In this document: positions 11,001 through 29,801 of the stretch, piece after piece
Layout of the letters: each line of letters opens with the position of its first letter
How positions within the stretch are numbered: position 1 is the stretch's first letter
From: Acorus gramineus
Taxonomy: Eukaryota; Streptophyta; Magnoliopsida; Acorales; Acoraceae
DNA length: 64,000 nucleotides
Direction of reading: 5' to 3'
NCBI GenBank assembly: GCA_030737835.1
Contig: CM060848.1
Span: 18,081,309-18,145,308, forward strand
Program-made: the position numbers and the translations under genes
Notes under the pieces: model-generated
Databases searched by the model: none
The model's input: only the letters and a program-made list of their open reading frames with translations
Told to the model about the DNA's origin: nothing

Positions 11001-11156
11001 TTCTTTTTCCTTCGTATAACTCTCTCTTTCATATATCAAGAGTAATATAAGTTTCATGTGGACATGCATAAATTTAGAGGTATTTGTTACCAAGCATTAC
11101 TTATTTTTTCTCAGGTGTACTTATTCTTTTTGGTGCTTTTCAAGAAGTTTTCAGAG

Positions 11157-11180
11157 ATGGATTCATCTGAGGATCGATAG
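11157..11180 (+). other. Short upstream ORF or relic N-terminus
   Basis: ATG at 11157 opens seven codons (MDSSEDR) and ends at TAG 11178-11180, about 100 bases before the main ATG. If transcribed it would act as an upstream ORF on the TRF2/HOY1-like mRNA. It may instead be the original start region, since LGLKL follows directly in the same frame. Confidence 0.35.
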
Positions 11181-11283
11181 AGTTCTCTTGGATTAAAGTT
11201 ACTTACAGAAAACACCGGCATTCTCAGAACTCATTGGGACGAAGTTGTCTCAAAACGCAGAATCTTCGGTGAAGAGTACCACC

Positions 11284-13672
11284 ATGGAACACTCAGATTC
11301 TTCTTTTGCAAAATACGCTGACTTGAAATTGAAGTCCGCCCACTTCTCAATATCATTCATCAAAATCGGATTTTGGCAGGTAACATTAACTGGTCCTTAC
11401 CAAGTATTTTGTTTACTTGAGCTCTCTGTGATAACATCTGATTGAAAAAAACTTCTAATTGAGATGATATAGTGTGTGTGTGTATAACAAGGTATCCATC
11501 TTTTGTGCAGAAACATAGTCATTTCGGGGGGAACCTCATTGGGAAATTTCATTATAATTGGCAAAAGATAATGTGGGAAATCGTCGAGAATGGAGTGAAG
11601 AACAGGATTGTCATCCCATGGAACAGGATTTGTGGGATTAGAGCATCGCGGCCCCAAATATGCAGAAGCATTATAGAGTTAGAGGTCAGTCTTTTTTTTC
11701 AATATATGAATTAATTCATTGAACCATTCGCAATCCTTCAATGAGTTTACGCCTTCTTTTTTCTTGTATGCATTTCCATTTTCTAGTTGGATCACCCGCC
11801 AGATTTTGAAATTGAGAAAGTATCGCAGTCAAGGAAGCGTGAGAAACCAGAGCCAGTACCCGATTTTACTCAAGAACAAGCATCATGTTGCAGGTAAAAT
11901 ACACTTAGAACTCTAATCGAAGCTCACTTTTTGGTTATCTTTATATGTGAATTCTCTTTCAGGAGACACTGGATTGAAGTCCCTGAAGAAGACTTCGACA
12001 AGCACTACGAGAAGATATTGGTCTGTTGTCCTCGATTGAAATCGATAAGCGGAGGATCACTTCACTTTTCGAACTCTCTCTTTTTCCAATGGTCTCCACC
12101 ATTAAGTGATTTGACTAATTCAACTTCAACAACCCACAATAGTTCTTTTTTGGGCATCGAAAGTTCGAAGTGTCATAGCTCTGGCAGTGCATTGAATTGT
12201 CCTAGATGTGCTTCCTTTATTAATTCTCTTGGGTCGACTGTCAGCTTAGCGAGTTCAAGTACAATAGTTGGCAATTCTCCCTCTGTTGGTGGTGATGTAA
12301 TGACCAATTCAGCTCCTTCGACATTTGTTTCACCTTCAGAGTTCCATGGATCAATGATAGGCATCACATGTACAATGAGCTCTCCTTACATTGGCAGTGG
12401 AGTGAATATTATTACATCTTCATCATTTGTTCCACCTTTTGAGTCTCATGGATTGACAATGGGCGTCGCCAATCCAAGTGGGCATCCATCGAACAGCTTG
12501 AATTCAAGCTATCCAATCACCAATTCTTCCCACATTGGCATAGGCATCACAGGTTCAACTTACCTGGATGGCAATTCTTCCCAGATTGGCAATGTAATGA
12601 ATACTACTACAGCTCCTCCAACACTCGTTTCTCCTTTTTGGTGGATAACGAGTGTCACAGGTTACCCGAACAACATTTCTCTGTATGCCAGTAATTCACT
12701 GAATACTGCAACTCCATCCAATGTTGCTTGGTGTTTCGATCCTCTCGCATCCACCATCAGCATCACTTCAAGTTCAACTTCTCCCTCTTCACCTGTAGAG
12801 TCTCGTATTGGGTCAAACAGGAGCTTCACAAATTCAAGTTCCCTGGTGTCGACATTGAGTGTCGCAAGTTCAACTTTACCACCTTCAACCATGGGACCTG
12901 TTTCACCACTTGGTGTTATGCAGTCAAGTTCCTCAGTCTGGCCTTCTCAGTCTCTTGAATCAGCGTCCATGACCCCCATTTCAGGTAAACCATTGATTGT
13001 TTACATGTTTCTCTTTATCAAGTTGTTGAAAAACCATATCTGGTGATCAATTCTTTTCCCAATTCAGTTGTCATTGGCCATTACTGAACCACCCATTGAC
13101 AGGTTGGTAAGCCTTGGATTTGAGTCTTACTCTTGTTAATAGAAAGAAATTATACCTGGATGTAAATGAAAAAAAAAAAAAAAAAAACTTCATACTAAAA
13201 AATGTCATTTGTCATGTTAGTTGCAGGTCATGAACCATTCCATCTCAATAGCATCGATGGAATCAATGATTATGAGAACTTATTTTGGACCAGTCCACTT
13301 CAAGATCACATGGAGGTTGGTGGTACCACCAATGAAGATCAAACTCAAGAAGGATTGAAGATCTCTCTAAGAACATGTTTTTCCACTGAAGAGATCGAGA
13401 AGTTCTTGTTGGAAGACAATGTGGATCACGCGTTCACTTTGCCCGAACAATACAAGATGGAACACAATACATTAGATTCTACTGCATCAATTGGCGGCGC
13501 CCAATCTAGTGAATTCTCTGGCTCCTGGCTCCCCCAGCCAGCAACAAGTGCATTGTCTGATAAAGAAGTTCATGAGAGCTGGTCAAACTTTTTAGGCTCA
13601 GAATCACCTTGTCAGACCTTGCTGGATGATCCACATGTTCATGATTCCATGGGTGGAGATTGGAGCTTCTGA
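11284..13672 (+). CDS. TRF2/HOY1-like protein with PH-like domain
   Basis: Five coding exons: 11284-11379, 11511-11684, 11787-11893, 11963-12984 and 13227-13672. They total 1845 bases (614 aa), all with GT..AG introns and agreeing phases. Exons 1-4 encode the family's PH-like core: KYADLKLKSAHFSISFIKIG, then GNLIGKFHYNWQKIMWEIVE, then IPWNRICGIRA, then PDFTQEQASCCRRHW and KHYEKILVCCPRL. I assign the TRF2/HOY1 PH-like family from this pattern. Exon 4 continues into a Ser/Thr/Pro-rich stretch of about 300 residues with about three imperfect repeats near residues 225-345. The C-terminus (EEIEKFLLEDNVD, then SGSWLPQP) is moderately acidic. The start is the first in-frame ATG, in good context (accATGG). 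Upstream, the usual family N-terminal motif survives but is out of frame. Its molecular function is unknown to me. Confidence 0.72.
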
Positions 13673-15050
13673 AAGATGCTTTTCATGACTTCAATTGGCT
13701 TCCTCACGTGTTTCCTTTCTTTTGGTAAGCATGAAAAATAGTTAAAAAAAAATTCTATTTGTGAGGGGGTGGTCAATGAATTGAGATTTGCTCATTTGGA
13801 TATGGTTTTATAGCTCTTGATTTGTTTGCATGTTTGCATGGTTTAATTTGTTCATGCTTGAAGTGTTTTATTGATAAATAAATATATTGGTCTATTATGA
13901 TATTGATTTTATAAAACCTTTTCATCATGAATGGTTCTTGAACCAGCAATGTTAAAATTTAAGAAACGTGCAAAAATGTAGACTGCACCCTTTTTAATTT
14001 TTTTTAAAAAAACATTATGCATCATCATATGAGGTATGTATTTATTAAAAATAAAATAAAATAATAATTGTATAGACTCATTTATAGATTATGTAAAAAA
14101 AAAAAATTATAATGAGATATATATCTTGTTATCGTGAGTGCAGGTGGTTAACAAATGAACTGCTAAAATACTGAAATGGGTTGAGGAACATCACTTTTAT
14201 GAACTCTTATGATTATACTTTCCTGGGTAAATCAAATGCGCTTTACAGATTAATATTGTTGAGCATGTAATAGTTTTATGATTATTATTAGAAGTCCTCA
14301 AAACATTGCCATTTATTACGAAAGAGAGAGTATTAAAATTTAAATATTTCTAGAACTGGCTCTTCCCGGGCAATTTTTTGGAAGATCCTCACTATTTTTT
14401 TAAGCAAAAAATGTTTTCATAGATTATAAAATCCCTTGATGCAATGGATCAGACCACTGTAAAGTATCAGAAAAGACTTTATGGTCTCAAAACAAATTAT
14501 GAGAATTAACAAATATTATGCTGTTTCTTTCACACCAATGTGAATTTTGTTGACAGTAAGATTCAAGCAGAGATTTTAAAACCCGGCCCAACTAGCTCAG
14601 TTGAACTGGTTAAACTTTCACTCACTTTGAATTTCAATTCAATTTACCTTTAAAATCTGATTATATAAAAAAATCAGTAAAACCCAATCAATCTATTGGT
14701 TGAAGCGACGGTTTTTGTATATCAGCTACGAGTTAATTATATTAAATAATTTTTTATTTATTGATATTGTGATTAATTACTTGTTAAAATATTAAATCCA
14801 ATAAAAAGTTTAAATTTTATATACTAAAATCATGTTATGATGTTAAATAAAAATTTTATGCAAAGATTTTTAAAATATTACATATTTTTTAAATGTAATG
14901 ATCATTAATATATTTATCACATTATAATTATGTCACGGTTCAAATCTGATTGACTCAATGGTCCTTAACCTGTTCATTTTTCTAGTTCATTAAAGTGTTC
15001 CAGTTTTAAAACATTGGATTCAAAGTTGGCCTTTAAAATATTACCACATT
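13673..15050. other. 3' flank and AT-rich intergenic DNA
   Basis: The 3' UTR of the TRF2/HOY1-like gene probably ends within the first 250 bases (aataaatatattgg near 13878). The remainder is AT-rich with no coding signal. The short segment aacccggcccaactagctca near 14580 resembles degraded repeat sequence but could not be classified. Confidence 0.45.
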
Positions 15051-15790
15051 CATGTGGTTTTTATTTATCAAACAAACAATTCTAGGAATACCTGCCATTG
15101 AATCTAAGCAGCTACATCCCTTTTTTATATATTTGTACATTTTTTTTTTATGTATTTGTACATTTTTATTTATCAAACAAACAATTCTAGGAATACCTGC
15201 CATTGAATCTAAGCAGCCACATCCCTTTTTTATAGATTTGTACATTTTTATTTATCAAACGAACAATTCTAGGAATACATTGAATCTAAATAAAATTTTG
15301 CTCTTCCTTTCTACTTTTTAATTACACTCAAAATTTTAATGCCAATTTTTTTTTGTTACAAATGTCCCTAAGCTCTATGTAAATCTTTTCTTTTGAACCC
15401 ATCATCAACGTAGTAAAAAAAATATTAAATTCAATTATTTTTACGGTTCAAAATTTAGATCACATATGTTATCGTTTTAAAAAAATATATTAAACATCAT
15501 CCCTTTTTTATATATTTGTACATTTTTATTTATCAAACGAACAATTCTAAAAATTTTAATGCAATTGAATCTAAAAAAAAATTTGCTCTTCCTTTCTACT
15601 TTTTAAATTATACTCAAAATTTTAATGCCAAATTTTTTGTTATAAACGCCCCTAAGCTCTATGTAAATCTTTCCTTCTGAACCCATCATCAACGCAATAA
15701 GAAAAATATTAGATTCAGTTATTTTTACGGTTCAAAATTTAGATCACATATGTTATCTTTTTAAAAAAATATTAAATATCATTTAATGAA
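15050..15790. repeat. Nested tandem repeats (about 110 bp and about 285 bp units)
   Basis: Three copies of tttttatttatcaaac followed by aacaattctaggaatac occur at about 15058, 15165 and 15247. Overlapping them is a larger duplication of about 285 bp: ctcttcctttctac recurs at 15301 and 15586, and aatttagatcacatatgtta recurs in both. Small open frames on both strands here are created by the repeats. Confidence 0.7.
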
Positions 15791-16270
15791 ATACATGCTT
15801 TGATAAAAGTGTATATCGCTCTATTTCGAGTTGAACGAACCAATTTTAAATAAGTGTAAGAAAAAAAAAATAACAAAGCATATACATCACTTAACGATTT
15901 ATATGTTTTACTAAATTTCTGACGAGATATATATAATTACATTTTGTACTGTAAGAAAAATTAAGTGTAACAGTGTCCACCCAATAACCTCCAAATATCA
16001 ATCACAACGGGGCTGGGGACCATTCTGTAGTCCTACCCCACAAAATAATTTTTTTCCCATAGATAATGTTTAAAAACAAATTATAAAAACAGATTTTCAT
16101 TTATTTAAATAAAAAATTTACAGGGTAATTTTTTCTATAATTAAAAAGGTTTTTTAAGTCAATTACGACTCATGTAAAAAAATAGAATCATAAAAAAAAA
16201 ATTTACCTAATAAAAAAAAATTCAAACGCCCCAATCTTTGTGAAACAATTTCATTCCAGTCCTCCAAACG
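15791..16270. other. AT-rich intergenic DNA
   Basis: No gene was recognised. Composition changes abruptly to the GC-richer MCM7 promoter at about 16250. Confidence 0.4.
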
Positions 16271-16280
16271 AGCAACGTCC

Positions 16281-16349
16281 TTTCCCGCGGAAACCACCCC
16301 ATCTTTTCCCGCCAAAACCCTCTCATCTTTTCTTCTACTCCCGCCAAAA
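16281..16349 (+). promoter_or_regulatory. Cluster of E2F-type sites upstream of MCM7
   Basis: Three matches to the E2F consensus TTTSSCGC lie within 110 bases of the start codon: TTTCCCGC at 16281-16288; TTTCCCGCC at 16305-16313, followed by AAAA, which makes it readable on both strands; and CCCGCCAAAAA near 16340-16350, a minus-strand TTTGGCGG. E2F control of MCM genes at G1/S is established in plants, and the site type and position fit. A CT-dinucleotide run (16358-16374) probably lies in the leader. No obvious TATA box is present. Confidence 0.65.
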
Positions 16350-16388
16350 ACACACCTCTCTCTCTCTCTCTCTGAATCGCATCTGGAG

Positions 16389-23026
<6,638 letters not shown>

Positions 23027-24406
23027 AGGCTCGTCTACGCCTCCAAATTAACTCATTAATTCATGTTAAAAGAGTTGAGACCATGTGATCGTGTCAATAT
23101 TGAACCTGTTCTTCGGTTCCCCCCAGTATGTGGGATTGTGCTTATAGATCAATGGGTGAAATCTAGATAATTATTTTTCTTCTTCTGTGACAATTTTTTT
23201 TTTTTTGAGAGCTAAGCGGGAACAATTTTGTTAATTAAAATATGCCCCCGAAGATTGATGGTTGGAGTGTCCACTCCTAAAATTGTTGTAACTAAATTTC
23301 TGAACGCCCATGTGTTTTCCATGATGTTTATTTTGGGAATTTATAGATGGATGATTATGAAAGGGGAAATGATGTCTAGTCCTGTGGAATTTCATCCATA
23401 GCCCAAACCTTTTTTAAAAATAAATATTTATCCATTGAAATACATGCCTTTATAAACAAAGAAGTATACATTGATATATATTAGTTTTTTTTTTTTTTTT
23501 GAAAAAATAAAAAACAATAATTTTCATTATTTGTGATAGTATAATATATATTGCAATAGCCTAATTTATGTTGTACCATTGCAGCATACAGACGATTAGG
23601 GGGATGGCTTTTGGAAACAACAAAACGGATTGAGTCTTATGAAAGGTCAAATTCTAGCTGTTTAATTTTGGTGTTTAAAATGGTGGATAATTTTAGACAG
23701 GCATCCGTGTAGCCCCTAAACATCATTGATTAAGAAAATAACATGAAATGGGATTGCATATAGAGACTGCATGAAACATCCTTAAAATGGATTATGTTAC
23801 TTGAAATTTCGCTTTGCATATATTATATTCCTTAAGCTGATTGTCTACAGGTTTAAAAGGGACACCCCCCTTATGTTCAATAGTTTGTTCTGGGTCTTGA
23901 TGACTTACGCCTTCTTGGTGCTAGTAATGATCTGACCCACTCTCTGTTAAGAAATTTGTAGTCCATTAGGACCATTGTATGCAGTATAGTCTTCTACAAT
24001 TGTATGATCTCAATCCAGTGCCGTTCACTGATAAAAGCCATTCTTCAGCCCATGATATGATAAAAAAAAAACTAGGAAAGATCAATACCATGCATATCTA
24101 GAAGATGTCAATAACAATCACATGTTTGGTGCAGTCACATACTTCCATGCAACAATTGCTACATTTTCCAAGGGGACACCTCTTCAAATGCTATCCATGG
24201 GATTATCCTCATGCATAGATGACATTAAAAAATAAGAGACACATTAATTTCTACTTAAAAAAACAGGTTCTGTATAAATGAGATGAGAAGAGCAGCATTG
24301 CCAAAGCCAATGGCTTTGAGTCAGATATTCAAATTTACATTTCAGGACACATGAAGGTAATAAGGTAAGCATTGTATGGTCACTGATGGTGGTTGTTTGA
24401 ACCTGG
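23027..24406. other. Convergent 3' flanks of MCM7 and the SHG1-like gene
   Basis: The 3' UTRs of two convergent genes share this interval. A T run at about 23190-23203 followed by gagagctaagcgggaacaat resembles the 3' end of a minus-strand LINE. A second T run lies near 23489. No coding sequence was recognised. Confidence 0.4.
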
Positions 24407-26077
24407 TTATGAAGGTAAGGGATTCTGAGATGAATCATGCAACAAAGCAGCACTTGATGATACTCCATCCTCACCAGGTGCAGTTGAGGGGGTTCCCAAC
24501 CCATTTGCATGCATGTCAGTAGTCCCTTTCAGGTTCATCTCACTGTGAGTCCTCTTCTTTTTCAAAGAACCCGAGTTTTCTTCTTTTCCTTTTTGTTGTT
24601 TTTTCCCTTTGTCTATCTCCTGTTCCGTACCTTGCTCTCTCTTCTCTTCCGCTTCCTTTTTCTCCTCTTCTGGCTGGGCTTCACCATTTGGAGGGAAGAG
24701 GGGAGGCTCCTGTCCACTTAGTTGGCAATAGACTTTCTCAACAGTTTCACTGATTTCCTTTCCCAAGCCATCGTTATCTAATATCAAGTCCCATACAGCT
24801 CTCGAGGCCTTCTCAAGCACTGAGGTCCTGCACGGCACAGTTTTTCCATGCCAAAAAGAGAGTTCCAATGGTTTAAAAAATTTAGATGTCCAGGAAATGA
24901 TTTTCAAAAGCAAAAAATAGGGGGTTGTCAAATGATGACATAACATATTTTGTAAATAAAAGGAGGTCAGTAATTGTCATAGACATTGAAAAGACAATTG
25001 TCCACTTAGAAATACAGGGAAAGCTGACAAACTTGAAAAACAATCACTACTTACTCAAGCTCCCCCCTAAGTGCATCAAAAAGCTCTCTTTTTGTCTTAT
25101 TCTCTGCACCAGGGGTGTTGAGGACCTTACTTTGCTCCAACATCTTGATTGTATTGTTTTTTAGCTCTTCCTGAACCACAAACCAACAAATTATAGTTGC
25201 ATCAATTCAATGAGATTTTCAGCAATTAAGCACCTATTATCCATTTGCCGGTTGTAAACTTGGCAGTTGGGAAGAAAACAAGTAGTGTCAACCAATAACA
25301 AAGTTACTGTTATAATTCCCAATTCTATGCATTTTGTGATTGAAATGAAATCAATATAAAGATGAAATTAATTTTCACGAAGAAAGTCCATATCATAGTG
25401 GCAGTAATGGATCAAGCGAAGTGTTGCCAACAATGAAATCATTTTTCATTTCTTTGGAAATGCACCTGTAATTGCATGCAATTTGAAGACCATTTTCAGA
25501 TAAGATGATGGTCAGTTATATAGTGCCTGTGAAGGACATCTGCTGCAGAAAGGAGTTCTTTAGAACCATTCCTTACATAAAAGCAATTATCATGCATCAA
25601 TAACAGACTCACACTAACGCTATATCTTATAAGAAACCAGAAAAATCAAGTTTCAGAATTCTCATAAAGATCAATATGTAACAGAAAACATAGCTTGAAC
25701 CAGAGGCAAAACCATGATGCACCGCATCATAATTGGCAACTCAAATAATCACTCCTAATTACCCAAGAGAAATAAAAGAGTTTGCAATCATTATTACTAT
25801 GGCTTTACCATAACAACCAACATTCACTTTTTAATAAGTTCAAAATCAAATGTGTCCAGATCACCCAAATAGATTTTTTAGGATCACAGTTAAAGCAGCA
25901 ACCATTCAAAAAAATAAGCAGAACTTGATGGTGCAGTATGGCTATGTGAAAGGAAACAGTTTATGATGTACTTACATTAGCTTTTAGCTGATTGATTATC
26001 TTCAATCTGATAGCATCAATTGTTCCATCGTTCATCAAGGATTCTAACACAGCTTGTGGTGTAACTACAGAACCCAT
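24407..26077 (-). CDS. SHG1/BOD1-like protein
   Basis: Three coding exons on the minus strand: 26077-25976, 25170-25055 and 24827-24407, together 639 bases (212 aa) with consistent phases. Residues 1 to about 115 match the SHG1/BOD1 pattern: PQAVLESLMNDGTIDAIRLK (an N-terminal helix), then ENKTKRELFDALRGEL, then TSVLEKASRAVWDLILDN and ISETVEKVYCQL. The remainder is charged and low in complexity (EEEKKEAEEKREQGTEQEID, then KKQQKGKEE and a KKKRTHSE stretch that may be a nuclear signal). SHG1 is a yeast COMPASS (H3K4 methyltransferase) subunit, and BOD1 proteins act at kinetochores and SET1 complexes in animals; a nuclear chromatin role here is inference. The start is fixed by an in-frame TAG 21 bases before the ATG. 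The exon continues upstream to an acceptor at 26126. Confidence 0.82.
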
Positions 26078-26126
26078 AATACTCCTCAGAAACTAATCCT
26101 TTATGCCAAAGCACTTAGAAGTTCAC
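26078..26126 (-). other. 5' UTR portion of SHG1-like exon 2
   Basis: The minus strand has a consensus acceptor (atattgtag) directly before 26126, then 49 untranslated bases with stops in frame with the ATG. This implies at least one upstream non-coding exon. Confidence 0.6.
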
Positions 26127-27844
26127 CTACAATATCATATTTAAAATTCAGTACACATCACTAATGATAGTACATCATGAAACAGCATAAAATGGTCATT
26201 GTGTGTAAATTTTGTTTTGTCCACATTATTTAAAAGAACTTAAGCAGTCTAAAGAATTAGTCTAAATCCCAAGTTATGTGATAACATCTTCAAGTTCTTT
26301 TAAAACAAATTAGAAGTACAGACACAAAACAATTATAACAACAAACTAAAACAGGATTACTTAATTAAAGCTGTGATTATTAGTTTCCATGAAAAGTAAA
26401 AATGACTAAACTCTACATCTGAATTTTCCTTCTAGCGCTAAAAAAAGGATGGTCATACTAATATAGAATGTTATTAAGATACAAGCTTATATTCTTCCAA
26501 ATTGCATAGTGAATCCACGCTTTAGGTTGTGAAATGTGGACTATGAAAATGAGCAAGAAATAAACTCTAAAACAGTAGGAGTTTTCATATGTTTTCAACA
26601 AAATTACAGGCTGTACACTCCTGAATTTTCATCAAAGGGGGGAAAATCCCATAGAAAGTAGCAATTGTTCAATCTTTAGCTAGAATTGTGTTTTCCTTTT
26701 AGAGACAGAAAGGTTGACTTTATACATAGTATTCAATAGATAGTGGAAGCAACTGAATCTCAACCATGAGGAAGTCCTGAAAATTATCACCATCCAATAT
26801 ATCAAAGAAATATGACAAATCTGATGTAAACATTAACGCTCACTTGTAAAGGATCTTCTCCATTATTCCTTGATAGGATAGCTCATTTACCATACAAGGT
26901 TTACTAGCTACACAAATAGAAGTAAGAAAATATATAGGAACATTGGAACAGCTGCAAACAGAACAAACTTGGGTCGACGTACCAAAATGATCAAAGACAA
27001 ATCAAATTTTCCAGTTGCTTTGATTAAGAAGGAATGATTTGCTGGATCTTGTTTTACACGTAAAATGAGATTTAATTTAGGATCTCATGGTTGCAAATAC
27101 AGCTGTTAAAATTAAGCTATCCTTGAAACATTTTTCTGGTTGCATCTTTCAAAAGGGTCTAGTAAAAAGGGATGATTCAGATTTACTGCTGTTGTGCAAA
27201 TTTTATTAGATCAAATTTAACACAGTTATCTTAAATCTCAACACACATACATGTACATATACGAAGAAATCTACCTTTTTATGCACATTCGATGTACCAT
27301 AAGGTATGCTGACCCTTTTTATTGGTAGCAAATGGCTACTATACTTGTTAAAGACATATCCTTTGATCATCTACAATTATGATGGATAGAACCTCTTCTG
27401 AGCAGCCATTATATAAGGTGGTGTTCGTTAAGTATAATATCTATAGATGCTAGCTTGCACAAAAGTAACTAACTAACCACTTATTGATCAAGATAATTCA
27501 ATGCGTCACCTATATAAGATAATAGGAGTCATCTAACTCATACATTGTCATTGATTTTCTGTTTCATGCCCAATAAATTGCTGCACATACAATTTACTAG
27601 ATCAAATAAACGTATCTAATTGGAAATTTGGAAGCCATTATCATCATAATAAAAAAAAAGTGAATACTCAAAAACCTATGATAAAAGACATCCTAAAGTA
27701 ATACAAAAACAACAACAATTTGCATGCAAGCTTGCAAAAAAAATATTAGGTGGATGTAAACCAAAAATCTATATCATTATAAAAGTCATATTTAACTAAT
27801 ATCTCATTGCGTGTATGTGTAAAACTATATAAGGTAACACAACT

Positions 27845-27916
27845 GGTCCCATGGTCTAGCGGTTAGGACATTGGACTCTGAATCCAGTAACCCGAGTTCA
27901 AATCTCGGTGGGACCT
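27845..27916 (+). tRNA. tRNA-Gln (CTG)
   Basis: 72-base tRNA gene. The 7-bp acceptor stem pairs GGTCCCA with TGGGACC. The D arm is GTCTAGCGGTTAGGAC, the anticodon loop has CTG at 27878-27880, and the T arm CGAGTTCAAATCTCG contains a B-box. No intron, and CCA is not encoded, as in nuclear genes. Downstream T runs (gatttgattttttt) can terminate RNA polymerase III. It lies inside the 5' intron of the SHG1-like gene, on the opposite strand. Confidence 0.95.
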
Positions 27917-29729
27917 GAAATAATGATTTGATTTTTTTCCCTTATCATTACATAAAATCTCAACCTTATATATACCGTTTTGGTACATCAAATAGAAAGG
28001 GGTAACTTTCTCTTCACAATTTTTTTTTAAGGTAAATGAAGTAGAAGCAAACTTCCCATCACGGATAGCATTCCTCTCACCAACACAATAAGCAGTAGGC
28101 ATGTTTCTACGCCATAAACAGGTTTTTTCCATCCAAATCACTAATCATTATGACCCTAGAGGCCTAGAGGATCAAATATGCAGTAATTTTAGCAATCTTG
28201 GTGACTGGTAAATATCTCGGAAGCAACCAAGGCCCTTAGATGGCAACTGATTTTTGTGAACATAACACATTGCCAATTGGCAACGCTATTTTTTTTATAA
28301 CCAAAATCAGATGCAACTCTATGATAATTGGCAGTTGCAAGAATGAAATAACTGTCCACTTGTCATCTGTTGATTTCTCCATCATTTAGATATTCAATGG
28401 GCCTTGTATTTAATGTAAAGAATTCAGATTTAACAAGCAAGAAAAATGACAATAATAACATACTTTCTATATTACTTGTTTCCATTTTATTTTCTCATTG
28501 TAAAATGTTACTATGAGAAGAAGCCTGTGATAGAAACTGAATATAAAATTATAAGAACCTATGAAAAAGTCGAGCTATTTCTGGAATTCAGTTTGATGCC
28601 TGTAAATTCAAATTGCTTGCTGAGAGTATACTTTTAAACGAGAAGCGTTAACCCATCTTTTGTTCTAAGTTTACAATTCCCGATGCAACCTGTACACCAT
28701 TAAAATAACTCCCCAACATATTTTTTGGTGAACAGGAAAACAGGCACATTGAGTATCCAAACAAACAACAATGATGTCATTTGTAGTTACATTGAAAAAC
28801 TATTTGCAGTTAATCAAAGGACAACAAACAAAATTTTCCAATAAATCACTTGGTTTCCAGTAGGCAGACCCATCAGATGGGTGTCTGAGTATGAGTAATT
28901 AAACCATGTATGAAAAAAAACTGTCACTCTAGCAACTTCATAACTAAATCTGGTGACAACAACAAACCGATGTTTTAATTTATTTTTAAGCAGCAACACC
29001 AACAAGCTACCACCAACAACAATCTTACTAGCACTAGCAACAGAAGACTAGAGAATCAATAATCTTATCCATGCTTTGTATTCTACTTTCAGAAAGTGTA
29101 TTGTGGTCGTGTTCAAAATCCGGCACATCCACAGCGGCCACGAACAAAACGAGCAAAATCAAAGCCAATACCTAATACCAAACTCGAAGCAATAAAAAAG
29201 AACACATGCAATTCAATGAAATAATAAAATACAAAATAAAAATTAAACCAGGTATCCCAGGAAACCCACAATTAAAGCACAGGAAATGAGAATGGGTAGT
29301 AACTGGGTTTTAAAATTCAGCTGTAAAAATAGGAGCTTTACATGATTCACTTCACAAGATCTCGATAATACCAAACCTTGAAACCAATCAACCATAATAA
29401 TGAATCCATACTCTGGGTTGAGAAATGTGGACTATGAATTTGAGCTCAAAAAGTAAACCACAAAACAGTAAGAGTTTTCATGTGTTTTAATAAAATTACG
29501 GGTCGTGAGATCCCAAACTTCCCTCAAAAAGTGAAAAAAAAATCCCGTTTAAAGAAACAGTTGATTGAACTTAACCAAAATTGTGTTTTCTTCTTAGAGA
29601 CAGAATTGACATGCAAGTTCAGAAGAGATGGATGGATGGACGGGGGAAAAAAGTCTGTCTCATCACAGAAGTTATGTCAATCTATATCTCGTTCTGTGTA
29701 TGTCTAAACCTTTATAAAGTAACATAACT

Positions 29730-29801
29730 GGTCCCATGGTCTAGCGGTTAGGACATTGGACTCTGAATCCAGTAACCCGAGTTCAAATCTCGGTGGGACC
29801 T
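29730..29801 (+). tRNA. tRNA-Gln (CTG), second copy
   Basis: Identical in all 72 bases to the copy at 27845, including anticodon CTG at 29763-29765. It is followed by gaaataatgatttttttccc, whose T run can terminate transcription. The flanks are homologous to those of the other two copies. Confidence 0.95.

Noticed and set aside
27863..28141. Minus-strand frame of 92 codons overlapping the first tRNA
   Set aside because: Its C-terminal residues are the antisense of the tRNA gene. The frame is not kept in the other two copies.
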